From the NCBI GenBank assembly GCA_003991915.1, contig RQTK01000178.1, positions 369,715-433,714 of the forward strand: a stretch of DNA of 64,000 bases. Direction: 5' to 3'. The position numbers were made by a program, and so were the translations under genes. The DNA comes from Elysia chlorotica (Eukaryota; Mollusca; Gastropoda; Plakobranchidae). The notes beneath the pieces were generated by a model. That model was not told where the DNA came from, did no database searches, and saw only the letters and a program-made list of their open reading frames with translations. Below, one piece after another: positions 1 to 11,303 of this stretch (within the stretch, counting starts at the first letter, position 1; every line of letters starts with the position of its first letter).

Positions 1-46
1 TACTATACTACTACTGTTACTGCTGCTACTGCTGCTGCTGCTGCTG

Positions 47-124
<78 letters not shown>

Positions 125-217
125 ATACTACTACTACTAGTACTACTACTACTGCTGCTGCTTCTGCTGCTGCTGCTGCTGCTACTACTTTTACTACTAC
201 TACTAATGCTAGTAACA
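1..217. repeat. ACT/GCT trinucleotide microsatellite
   Basis: The first 217 bases are an almost uninterrupted run of TAC/ACT triplets, with GCT-rich blocks near 20-50 and 150-185. Read on either strand it gives homopolymeric Val/Ala/Leu-type strings, so open frames here are not genes. It lies in the 3' flank of the FAM47E-like gene. The same ACT/AGT repeat type recurs at 5049-5100 and 27819-28022. Confidence 0.95.
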
Positions 218-1931
218 CAAATTTCTTCATATGATTCATATATTCAATTCTTTTATATTTTGTAAACAACATTAATTTTCAAACTGGTGAATTAATAAAT
301 GACAGTAAATCATAGAAATATTAACATAGATGAATCAGAGCGAACGTATGTAACCATGTGATGTTTTATTGAATTTAATATACATGTGTTTTTAAAAAAG
401 AAACAATTTAAGATGACACAATACAATGTTTTCTTCCTGCCGTAAATAAACAACCAAATACATGTATTAAAACAATGTAGTAAAGCATTGCTAAGATAAA
501 AAAAATTCATAATGTGCTATAGAATAAAGTTAAAATTCTCTTCAGTACAACCTGTATATTGATGGCTATCACATGAATCACACAAAACCTCTTCATAGTA
601 AGGTATATATTACACACGGCCATGCACTCTTTAAAAATAAACATAAAGATGATATGGCCAGATATTTCAGTAGACGTACAATTATTGGAAACTATTTAAA
701 CTGATAGACCCATATTACTTAAAAAACAAAAAAAACAAAACAACAAACAAACAAGCAATATTACATTTACAGAATGAAACTAATATAATGGCAACATCGA
801 CAGGTACACGAATTTAACACAGCCAGGATGGATTTATGAGCTCCTGTAAATTGTTTGCATTTAATACTTTTGTAGAAAAATTGATGCTTCAACACACCAC
901 AGAAGAGACAGAAATTAACAGTTTACATGAATACTTTATTCATATTTGAACTTCACAAAAGTATGTACTTCTTGAAAACAATCGAAGGTAAATTGGCTAG
1001 AAGATGGTGTTATCCATTAAAAAAAAAATTGTAAGCACTTAAAACAAAATTGCTCATAGTTCAAAGAGCAAATACTGTTTGCTAGTCTTTACAAAACCAA
1101 CAAGCCCATTTCTTATCCTACTTAAAGGTTCATTTAGTTATGCTATACTTACTTCCAGTAAATTACAAACTGATCAGAGTCAACTTTGTTTTTTTTCAAA
1201 TAACAATAGTATCTTTCCGTTTTTTGCCTTGGTAAAAAATATCCTTTCACTATTCGCAGAACGCCCAGCAAAGTATGTTATGATTTTCATATGTTGATAA
1301 CCATTCGTAGGTTCAGTGTAATTTTATAACTTATTCGTTAATGTTATATATTCAGATGTAGAAGACAATGCAGGCGCAAAGTCCAAAAGTTTAGTGATCT
1401 TTTTATAATAATATTTGCTGCCTAGACAAAACTATTAAAAAAAGTGATGAGCTATTATATATACTATTATATTTATTAAGACAAAACAGATCTGCAGTAT
1501 CTTAAGTATACACACATTTTCAACTAAAGATGCAGATCCAAAAGTGTTTTCTTTTTTTTTTCCTTACTCATATTCAAAAACCAAACTGGCTTGATGAATA
1601 CTAATCATTCAGATCCTAGGGGATTCACAAAGTGGTACAAAATTAATCACCATTGATTGTACTGGTATCTGATAGATTTAATTGTGTGTAGAAGATTTAG
1701 CCATCCTATGTGTCATATGATTTAGACAGATGTTTGGTAACAGAGGAAACAAAAGAAGTTCTAAAGATAAAGGATGTAGTAATCATGAGAGTGGCTTCTC
1801 TGGGTTTCAAGAAATGCATCCAGTCAATTCCAGTTGCAGAATATTAACTTTAATCTTCCAGTCTATATTTCAGTGGCAATTTAATTAATATGGCATATTA
1901 TATGTAACAATATTCAGCCCACATGTCGAAC
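218..1931. other. 3' flank and probable 3' UTR of the FAM47E-like gene
   Basis: About 1.7 kb of AT-rich sequence lies downstream of the FAM47E-like stop codon. I recognise no coding segment, RNA gene or transposon. The part next to 1931 is probably 3' UTR. A minus-strand AATAAA (read as TTTATT near 930-936) could be a polyadenylation signal, but AT-rich DNA gives many such hits and I cannot choose between them. Confidence 0.4.
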
Positions 1932-4900
1932 TCATGATTGGCCTGCAGCTGTCGTCAACTCAGATTTGCTTGTTGGGGCATTCTTTTTGTTTTTCGCCAT
2001 TGCCTCAGATGCAATTCTTCTTTGCTCTTCCTCTGCCTGCTTCTTCTGTATATCTGCCACCTCTATCAAAAACTAAAATAGAAGAATGAAGTTAAGAAAT
2101 AGAAAGAAATTATGACACCCGGTAATGAAAAATTATATACAGCACTTTTGTTCCAAATGCATAAGGTTCCTTTTTAAATATATAGCGATCAAAATACAAA
2201 AGCAATTTGTCATTACCTTGATTAAAAAAAAGTACTGAATGGTTTTGAATTAAAATACAACTAAAAAATCCTGTATTATGTGTCTATTTCTTTATATTGT
2301 TTCCTGCAAGTGACTGAATATTTAGAGAAATGTAGGCCTATGTCATTTAAAAATTAACAGCCAAAGTGGATGCTTGGATTTTGCTATTGACATTGCTATT
2401 CTTTCAGCATCATGAGATAAAATCCAAGACAAGACTGAATGATTGGGCAGACAGTCAACAAGTCATACAAAGAAAATGAAAACATTTATGATCAGTACCT
2501 TCAGAAACGCAAACACTGTCAATGAAAAAAGTATAAAATGTCTCTCTAATACCGTTTTGCCCCGCCTTTTTCAATTTACTTTTTTTAAAGAACAAGAAAT
2601 TGTAACTGTTATTTAAACTAGTGTCAGAAATTTATTCTTTTAAATCAAAGTAAAAAACTATTGAAATTTTTAAAACAAACATAAACATACCTCAGGTCTT
2701 CGAGTACCCTTTTTACCAATGAAGTCAGCAAAAGCTTTCGATGCATGCATGTTTGATAATTCTTGATTCTGAGGTAAAAAAAAATAATAAAATAGTAAGA
2801 GAATGGTTCTTTAAAAAAATGTTTTTCCTTTAAAAGTTATAGTGATTTTATAAGAGAGCTGTAGTGCCAAAATATACATTTGTTTGGAAGTAAAACTCGA
2901 ATCAAGCAAATCCAGTCTCAAAGAATACCTTTTATTCAAGGAACAGGAACAAAATCGTGAAATTTCCTCCTTCTTTGATCCTACAAACTAATATCATACT
3001 AAGGTCCGGATTCAATGAACCAGAGGTGTCAGCAAGCTCACAAAGTTGCTTCCCAGATAATATTGTTAAAACTAGACCAAAAAATATCTGCCAACCGGAT
3101 TCCAAAGAAAAAATACTCTCCCACAATCCATAAATGACACTATTTCAAGTCTGCAGAGAAAGGGGTGTGTAAAAACATATAAAAAATTATGCGCAGCGAA
3201 GGGAAGGAAAGAGGAGTGGCAGTCCACTGAGGGGACTGAGGGCTATGGAGTATGATAGGAGATCAAAGAGTCAAACCCACAAATAGGCCTACCAAACATG
3301 GATTGTATGTGTTTGTATGGTTGGGAAAAAGAAGGCAGAGCCAAAGTTGTAGTTGGGGTAGGGGTTATGATTGGGTAAATACTATCTGGATATGATCATT
3401 TAATGTAGATAAAGGCACTGGATTTGCAGCGTTAAGCCACAGATGGCTTTAGCAAAGCTTGCATCCAAAAAACCATTGAAAATAAACAAGTTACGGTCAG
3501 ACCCGCCTAATCGAGAAATCTCAGGAGAAGGCGTCTTTTCCCGATTATCCAGGTTTTACCGAATTCGAGGGTCAAGTACTTTTATACAATATTAAATGAG
3601 AATCTAAAACAACAGTTTGAGATGAAGAATCCATTTTTATTGTCAGCAACTGAAAAATCGCGGTATCTTTTGCCTCCGAAACTTGGGAGAAAAAGTTAGA
3701 AGAACAAACACATATGCGCCCATAATTTCAAACCAGGATGAATACAGGGGCTATATCTTATATACAGTTAGCAAAATAACTTGTTAACATCGCTCACCAG
3801 CTCATTGCTCTTTTTCTTTGCCTCAGACATCTCATGCTCTTTCAATTGCTTTGGATCTGTGAGAGGTTCATAGAAGTCCATTTTCTTCCAAGTTTTGGGG
3901 TTCAGGTACCAAGCTCCATACTTGAATTTTACCCAGCTTGGCTGGTAATCACCTGTGATTGTCTTCTGAGAAAGACAGAGAGGTCAAGTGTAAGAAAGCA
4001 TCCACATTCAAGAGTTGTACATTGGTGAAAGCTTGAGGGAGAAAAGGTTTGTACATGACTTTTACATTTTTTTTTTCAATTTCATTTCTATGAGAATAAT
4101 GAATCATAACAAAGACATGGTGAATGAATATTCTCTAACCTAAACTTAAGGCTGACATAAAAAACGTAAGAATATTAATTTCTTCAGCAGGAAGTGTGCC
4201 AATTGGCACATTTGTTATACTAGAAACAATATAAACAGGGAGGAACATAGAGCCAAAAACAATATAGATAAGCCATTATTGGAAAGGACTGGATAAATAT
4301 ATATTAATTGACCCTAAAAAAGCAGATAAGGTTAATTGGTTAGTCAGTTTTTTAATGTACAACATGAGCGACTAGGCTATATTATGGATTTAAGTCTAAA
4401 AATGTTAGTTGCTACCACAAAGAGACAGCGCAGGGATAGCAAGACTCTTGTCTGAGCCATTTACATTAAACTGACAATTCAAGTACCACTAGTAGGGCTA
4501 TAAAGCAAACACCTAAATTGGCTTGGTTGTGGGTTTGAACAGGAACCTCACTTCAGGGACGCCAACACTGTACTTTTGCGTCACCTCCCCATCTCCCAGA
4601 AAATACCTGAGGTTATTAAAGACTCTGGCGAAATTATTTACACATTCTCAATCCAATTACTTACTTTGGCTGGTTCCTCTTCTGCCAAAGTAGGTTTTGA
4701 GACCACTGGTGCAGGAGGTGGAACAGCAGCAGAAAGACGCAGTTCCTGAGGTACATTGGTCAACTCCACTACATGAATGGGCACTGATAGGGCAGGTTTG
4801 GTTTCGTAACTGTAGTATATAAAAGTGACACATGCATTGAACATGCAAAATGTAAGATGAAGTATTTAAAAAACAAAACAACAACAAACAAACGAAGAGG

Positions 4901-7900
4901 AAGATTAGGATGGGGAGGAACAACAGCAACAGAATAAGAAGTAGTAGGAGTCGTAAAAGAAGTAGTAGTACTAGTATAATAATAATAAAGAGGGGGGGGG
5001 GGAATAGCACAACTTAGTAACTCAGGGACACAATAAATCAAACACAACTAGTAGTAGTAGTAGCAGCAGCAGCAGTAGTAGTAGTAGTAGTAGTAGTAAT
5101 ATTAGTAGTGGTAAAAGGATGAGAGAGAAAAGAAGCAGGTGAAAGAGGAGGACAATAGCGACAAGAGCAAGGAGGAGGAGAACATATTTTTAATCATACT
5201 TAAGACATGCCAAGTTTTATTACCATATATGGAATTGAAAAGTGAAATTATCCTCCATCACTTTTCTCTCTTATTTGTTTACATCTACATAAAGTATGTG
5301 TGCGACTTCCTAATTTTACTCTGGGCAAATATATCAAGAAGAATACAAGTGTTCTATAAACTCACCCACTAGCAAACAGACTAGTTATTGTTGACTCTTC
5401 AATATTATTACTCTCTCCTCCAAGATCAGCCACCCAGTCACAAAATTCCTTGTGGAAAGAGACAAGAGCAGATTATTGAAAGAATATCCTATATAACTTG
5501 AAATTGGTTTAGAATACAAACACATTATGTTCTATGAAATTAATTTTTATTGTGCATTATAAAGAGTAATATAATAATACAGGGTACTGATAAACGTCTT
5601 TAGTGTAATGTAAAAATAGAACTCAGGATTTAAACTTAATGGGTGCAGTAACAAGTGTTTTTATCTTCTTAGTCGAAAATAGAGCAAAAAAAATTTGGAG
5701 TAAAATAATGATAAAAAAAAAAATTCCATATTAATAAGGGAAAATGTTTTTTTTTTTTTATTTTAGAATGTTCAAATCTGTATAACATTTTGCAAAATTC
5801 GCCTATGTTTAGAAGAGAAAAGTACTCATTTGAGTGAGAAGTGTAAAATTTTATATCATTGAACATACAGAACAAGACATGGTAATAGCATAACTAAACT
5901 TATATTGTGCAAACTTAATAGAATTCGATTCTTTTTTATAAACTATAAATTTTCTGTATATTAAATGTGTACATTTTTAAAATATTACTTATACAACGAT
6001 ATGCGATCTATCCTTTTCATCGTTATGTCAGATAATTTGACGAAATATGGGAGTGTGATAATAAAAGATGAAAGAAAAAACAATGCTTTACTGTTTCAAA
6101 AGTAAAATTACCTGGGTAACCTTCTTTATATGCTCCTCTTCAGAAGGTGACGTTGGCCATGTTTTATCTTTTTCCTTTGTTTTTTTCCCTTCTTTCTTAT
6201 CTTTATCTTTTCGTGGTAACCAGCGATAGGGATTTCTTTTCATATTGCTCACCATATCCTCAATATCTTTAAGCCTGTAGAGGAAATAAAAAAATTAATG
6301 GCAATTACACAAGACAACTTTCTTCAGCAAACCTGTTCTTAAGAGCTAAAAAAAAATCTCACTCTTTACAACCATTTCCACACTTCATAAAATAAAGTAG
6401 TGAGTCTGAAAAATGTGCGCACAATTACCCCTTATCAGCATCTCGTGCCTTAAGAGTTGCCTCAGATCCACTGTAGCCTGAACGTGGCCCATCCATACCG
6501 TACATGTCAGACTGTTCCTCAAGCTCTTCATTAAGTTCTTGGATATTGAATTGCGGATCTAGCAAGTCAACAATGTCCTCAAACAGCTGCAAGAAAAAAA
6601 ATTTCACAGATGTAAAAAAATATATCAGAAAAATACAAGTAGCTTTAGCTTTTCTTTTGTAAATACATGTATTTTATGATTGAAAAAATGATTTTACATA
6701 ATTGATGTAGGTTTTTCCATCAATAAGAAGAAAATTATCAATACAGCATCAAATATTTTCAAAACAGTTATGAAGATGATACACTCAATTAGTGCCAGTG
6801 TGATCAATTTGCGAAAGCAAAACTGAAAATAGTTATGAGTTACAAAAGTTTACAAATTTCACATTAACGTTAAAGTTTTATTATTTTTACTTTGTTTTTT
6901 TCTATAAAAGAATCACAAATAGAGAGTCAATTAAAAAAATTCAAGATTTATATTAGCCATACAGTTTTCATTCTACACATTTTTAACCAATGATCATTTT
7001 GATTGGATTAGACTTGGAAAAATTAATTAAAAAAAAAAAAGCACAAAACAAAACAAAAAAATGAAAAAAAAAATGAATGAAACTTTTGAACTAAATTTCA
7101 AAGCAAACATCACTTTTCTCATCTGGCTTTGTGAAAGTTTTGTCTTGATTCTGGACAAACGTTTCTTGAGAAGTGATCTGCGCTGTTATTTATTTTCAGA
7201 TTGAAGAAAATTTATACTCACATAAAAATACCCTTTATCATTAAAATATTATTAGTGCAATTTTATGGAGTAGCAAAAAAAACAAAACAACAAAAACATA
7301 ACAGCATAGGTCTACGAATTTCTAATCCCTCTTTTTTTAAGGTAAATGAGAAAATCTCTTAAGACCTCTACACATAATAATAATTATGACTAAGAAGCGG
7401 AGGGAAGGTCTTGCTAATCCATTTTAACCCTTGTAGAGACTGTTGAAAGGTTGAAATATTTTCCATGCAGTTGAAGTGAAGATAAAAGATAACAGAATTG
7501 AAAACCACTCATCTTTCTATTGTTTTCTACATCAGTGTTTTATAAACATACTTAGATTATGATCCTTCTCATTGTGATACTTTTAAAACAAAGGTTACGA
7601 CATGTACTCATGTTGTTGTTGAAAGACGTCCGTACAAATTAAAAAAAATTGCAATATTGTACATTTTTCTACACCTAGAAAGACTTTCCCTTACAACACA
7701 ATTATGATCAATATCTCACAGACTTAGTGAATAACCAATACATATATATAAATACTGACTATTTATTGTTATTCAACACCCCACATATCTTAAAAAAAAA
7801 TTAAATATCTGATAAATTTGTTGTCATGTGAGTTCATCCCTTCATAGCATTCTTAATGAATCCAATGAAATATTACTAAGGCTATTTAATGTACTGTAAG

Positions 7901-10671
7901 CAATCCAAAAATGTTTAAATGCTTTGGTTTTCTTAATTCATGACAATGAAACTCGTCTGGCTCACACATTAAGGGCAGCAAATTGGTAATACCTCTGGAA
8001 TGACACTGTCTTCCAAGTGAGGGTAAAGGGCCAGGGGATGCTTAAGCAAGCCTTCCTCCACTTCTGTGATGTAGTCTCTGCGCTGCTGCTGCTGAGGTGT
8101 ACTCTTAGAGAGATAGGTCTGAAACTTGTTCAACCTCTTTTTAGCTGCTGGCTGCTTAACACGACTGTCTTTGCCCATCTCAAAATGGATAGTTGGACCT
8201 GTGCCTTTGTCAGTCTATTTTGGATTGTTATGAGGTAAAACATGAAATAATCATATACAGATGTAATAATAATAATAATAATAATATTTATTTATAGAGC
8301 GCTTTCCCTACAAAAAGCTCAAAGCGCTTAACAGCAATTTTAAACATACTCACAAAAGTGTTTAAAAGAAACATTTACACACACAATTCCCTAAAATGAC
8401 TTATTTTTTTTAAAAAGCAAAACATTGTATAGAAATATAATAAAAGGCTCTTAAGGTTATACACAAATAGTTGTTATAAATACATGTTATTAAAACTTAG
8501 AAAAACAATGATATTTAAAACACATTGATATTATTAAACATTTCTATAGATATATCACAGAGTCAGAAATTGTTTTTAAAAAATCGAGTACTGATCCTCG
8601 GATAAGAAAGAGAGTGGAGAAAAAAAAAGGATGATGAGTGTACGAGATAAAACCAAATAGTCAATTCGAGGAATTTTAATATTAAAATGAGACTTTAAAA
8701 AGATGCGTCTTTAGTTTAGTAAAAACTAAAGATCAATAAACAATGGAAATATCTACAGAATTGATAATATAAAAATATCCAACATGGGCAAAGTGAAAGA
8801 CTCCTAGATCTATTCCCTAAAATATCACAGCTCTCTTCATATGATCTCATTTTTTTTAATCTTAAATCTCAATGGTGATTGTGAATATGGCAGTGGTAAA
8901 TTCATAAATCTGATAGTTTAGAGATTTCTGCTGAGGATAATATTAATGACAGCATCAATAATTAGTGCCACTTCATTAATCAATTGTTCTAGATACATCG
9001 TATTAGGATCAATAGTAATTTCAGTTTGTTTCTAATATCACTAATTGGTTTGCATAACTTGTTATTATCCAAATGATATTTAAAACTACTTTGGAAAATT
9101 CTATTTTGGATCCAAGAGGGAATTGTCCACAATAATATTTTAAAAAATACAAGAATATTTATAAGTGAATGGTCATGAATATAGTTGTCTTCCCTCCAAA
9201 ATGCAATAGATATTGATTAATACCAAAATTGTCAGGGATGTACCTCCTATTGCCTCTATTGCGTTTTTAATTAGTTAAATTTAGGCCTCTCGATTCCTTG
9301 TCGAACATAGGACCGCAGCAACTCTCCGTATTAAAATCATTAAAAAGAACAAAATATGTTGAAGAGAATTATCTGCCATTCATTTTCCAAACATTAAGAT
9401 GCTGAAATTTTGAATTTGTATCAACAGAAAGATAGAATGTTCAGTCAATCAAATACTTAAAAAAAAAAAAACGTTGCAGTCTCGTATTGCTTTTACAATT
9501 AAAAAACTATTGACAATGTCTTGACATAAATACTTATACTATTGCATTTTAAGATAACAACTTCTACTTCTGTTGAAGCTGAAGAAAAATTACATTTTCT
9601 TTTGTGTCTTCAAATATAGGCAAACTCCCAAGTCTTAAGGAATGTTGTGATTTGTTGAGGCACTCAACCATCAATTGAATTGATCAAATGAGAGACTCAA
9701 ATAAGATTTATAAGGCTTTGAGATCATGATTTTGTACTTACCTTAACAAAATCACTTCCTTGAACCACAGGTGGCAATCCATCTCTAAAATCATCTAGAC
9801 CATCTTTCATGAAAATCCAATTTTTTGTATTTTGACTGTTAATAATCTCTCCCGGTTTCAGTTGCTTTATGTATTTTGTATTCAGCCTTTCTTTGTACCT
9901 TTGAAAATGGAAGAAAAATATTATAACGTACACTTTTATGAAAGCTATTAGCCTATATTCCAAAATATTTAGAAATATGTCACAGGTTCATACATTGAAC
10001 TAAAATGAAATTTGAAAATTTAGGTAGATAATTATTTTTGATATGAGTATCTATTTACTTTCAAAACCTTAATGAGAAGAATAGCAACAGCAACAGCAAC
10101 AAAAAATAACAACAAACAAAACCAAAACAAGAACAAAAATCAACAGCAGCATTACATGTGTCAGTATTGCATTTTTTTACTGCTTCGATTATTTTTAATA
10201 ATATACAATGACACTTTCCCTTCTACATATATTCTTTCAAGTTAATACTAGTTTTAAAAAAAAACAAACTTAAAACATTCTTTTGGGGTACTAAAATTAA
10301 TATGGGAGGATGACAAAATTCCTAGAATTTGAAATGTGTCTCGCTTGCAGAAGGAATTATGACTGCCAGACTCCAGTCACTGATCAAGGTTTTACAAACA
10401 CACACACATATATATTCTTTGCTGCTGCTTTGGCTTCAATCAATCTAAGCTCATAAATCATATTAATAATCAAATAACATCTCACTCCAATAATAGCCTA
10501 CTAAATAACTAAAATAGAAAAAAAAATAGGAAAGAAACTATATTCATTTAATTTTAAGCCTATATTACACAGAAACTAGATCTTAACGTCACATTCTTAC
10601 CAATCTTGACTTTTGATGGGCTTTTCTGTTATGGTGCCCACAAGGGCTAAATCATATTTTCGCTCGGCCAT
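1932..10671 (-). CDS. FAM47E: FAM47E-like protein (complete, 10 exons, 461 aa)
   Basis: Exons, in transcript order: 10601-10671, 9742-9898, 7993-8214, 6429-6586, 6112-6274, 5366-5448, 4665-4809, 3798-3965, 2691-2768, 1932-2072. All junctions are GT-AG and phases agree throughout, giving 461 aa (human FAM47E is about 390). The start is the ATG at 10671, opening MAERKYDLAL. Blocks shared with human FAM47E, from memory, are DGLDDFRDGLPP (about 57-67), HPLALYPHLED (about 135-145), YETKP (286-290) followed by VPQEL, WVKFKYGAWYLNPKTWKK (344-361), and a C-terminal AFADFI..KGTRRPEFL block. Residues 180-260 are rich in Lys and Glu. The C-terminus is a short charged helix-like tail. I see no enzyme motif, signal peptide or membrane segment. 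The family is poorly characterised; a role in protein arginine methylation has been proposed for the human protein. It is divergent to WDR19, which suggests co-expression in ciliated cells (inference). Confidence 0.85.
3490..3590. mobile_element. Possible pogo/Tigger-like terminal fragment (weak)
   Basis: In a FAM47E intron, the minus strand reads GGTAAAACCTGGATAATC, followed by GGGAAAAGACGCC. This resembles the AAACCTCGATAA-type ends of pogo/Tigger DNA transposons. A partly related AATCGAGAAATC block lies about 30 bases away. There is no transposase and no clear target duplication, so this is only a suggestion. Confidence 0.2.
4860..5110. repeat. Composite AGT/AGC/AAT and poly-G simple repeats
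   Basis: This FAM47E intron segment holds mixed simple repeats. There are AGTAGT runs at about 4940-4975, an AAT run and a G(10) tract at about 4980-5002, and an AGT/AGC run from about 5049 to 5100. Several open frames cross it, but they are low-complexity artefacts. The real coding exons on either side are 4665-4809 and 5366-5448. Confidence 0.85.
8258..8900. repeat. Candidate dispersed repeat led by a TAA microsatellite and an AGCGCTT palindrome
   Basis: The segment opens with a TAATAA microsatellite (8264-8290). Next comes TTTATAGAGCGCTTTCCC, then CTCAAAGCGCTTAACA, so AGCGCTT/AAGCGCT form an imperfect inverted pair. Similar TATAGCGC...AAAGCGCTTTAC blocks occur as dispersed non-autonomous repeats in many marine invertebrates (from memory). 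A later block near 8690-8820 (GATGCGTCTTTAGTTTAGT and following) also fits that family. The 3' boundary is uncertain. It lies in the FAM47E intron between 7993-8214 and 9742-9898. Confidence 0.4.
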
Positions 10672-10870
10672 GTTTAGATCTAGGTTCTAGGTCTAGATCT
10701 AGAAGGCATAGACCTGACAGAGATCTAGATCAATATAATAAAAAAATAAATTTTCGCCTTAAGACATTTCACTGCAAACCGTGGGTCTATTTGGTGTTAA
10801 AACGGAATTAGTGATAATTTATTGTGTAGAAGAACCAAGATACGACTATATTCTTTCTAGGATTATGACT

Positions 10871-10904
10871 GACCGCCATTTGTTTACGGTAACCACTTCC
10901 GGTG
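10871..10904. promoter_or_regulatory. YY1/ETS-type core promoter cluster
   Basis: The string contains GACCGCCATTTG (YY1-like), GTTTACGGTAACC (an inverted pair that partly matches the RFX half-site RGYAAC) and CACTTCCGGTG (ETS-like, core TTCCGG). Such clusters are typical of TATA-less promoters of broadly expressed animal genes. This one is about 200 bp upstream of the FAM47E start and 400 bp upstream of the WDR19 start. Confidence 0.5.
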
Positions 10905-11081
10905 TGTGAACTAGTAAATAGAAAATCATCAAATTTTCTAAAGATTACTTAATACAACTATCGATCGCTAAATTAGGGTTAAAATTATACAAACAATTGT
11001 TTGTGTCTACAAATGAACAAATTATCCGGAATCCCAATTATCCTGTTGCTGTGCTAGAATTATTAACCAATCCCTATAGAA

Positions 11082-11095
11082 GTTGTCATAGCAAC
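11082..11095. promoter_or_regulatory. RFX X-box (GTTGTC-AT-AGCAAC)
   Basis: The 14-bp sequence GTTGTCATAGCAAC is an inverted repeat. It matches the RFX consensus GTNRCC-N(0-3)-RGYAAC at all but one base (T instead of C in the left half). It lies 209 bp upstream of the WDR19 start codon and 411 bp from the FAM47E start. RFX factors drive intraflagellar transport genes in animals, so its position next to IFT144 is functionally coherent. A CCAAT motif sits 10-16 bp to its left. Confidence 0.75.
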
Positions 11096-11303
11096 TTCAA
11101 GAGCAATAAGATTAATGTCCCCCTGTCTTCGAACTCTTTAATGTTTCCCTTGGAGTTCCTGTATGACATGCGCACGAAGCAGAATTTTATAAACATCAAC
11201 TAACATTCCACCGTGAATTTCGTTTTAGCCTTACACTTTAACGGATTTTTAACAATCATACCGTGAAGACTCTGGATATTCACATAACTTGAGCTTTTCA
11301 ATT

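Larger units (their letters stand above)
10672..11303. promoter_or_regulatory. Bidirectional promoter region between FAM47E and WDR19
   Basis: This 632-bp interval separates the start codons of the divergent FAM47E-like gene (10671) and WDR19 (11304), so it must hold both promoters and both 5' UTRs. Visible elements are a YY1-like CCGCCAT next to an ETS-like ACTTCCGG (10873-10902), a CCAAT box (about 11066-11072) and an RFX-type X-box (11082-11095). I see no TATA box at a convincing position. The FAM47E-proximal end is rich in AGATCTAG motifs (10675-10732). Confidence 0.7.

Noticed and set aside
3-272. Open frame of Val/Ala strings on the minus strand
   Set aside because: It is a translation of the ACT/GCT microsatellite and has no complex sequence.
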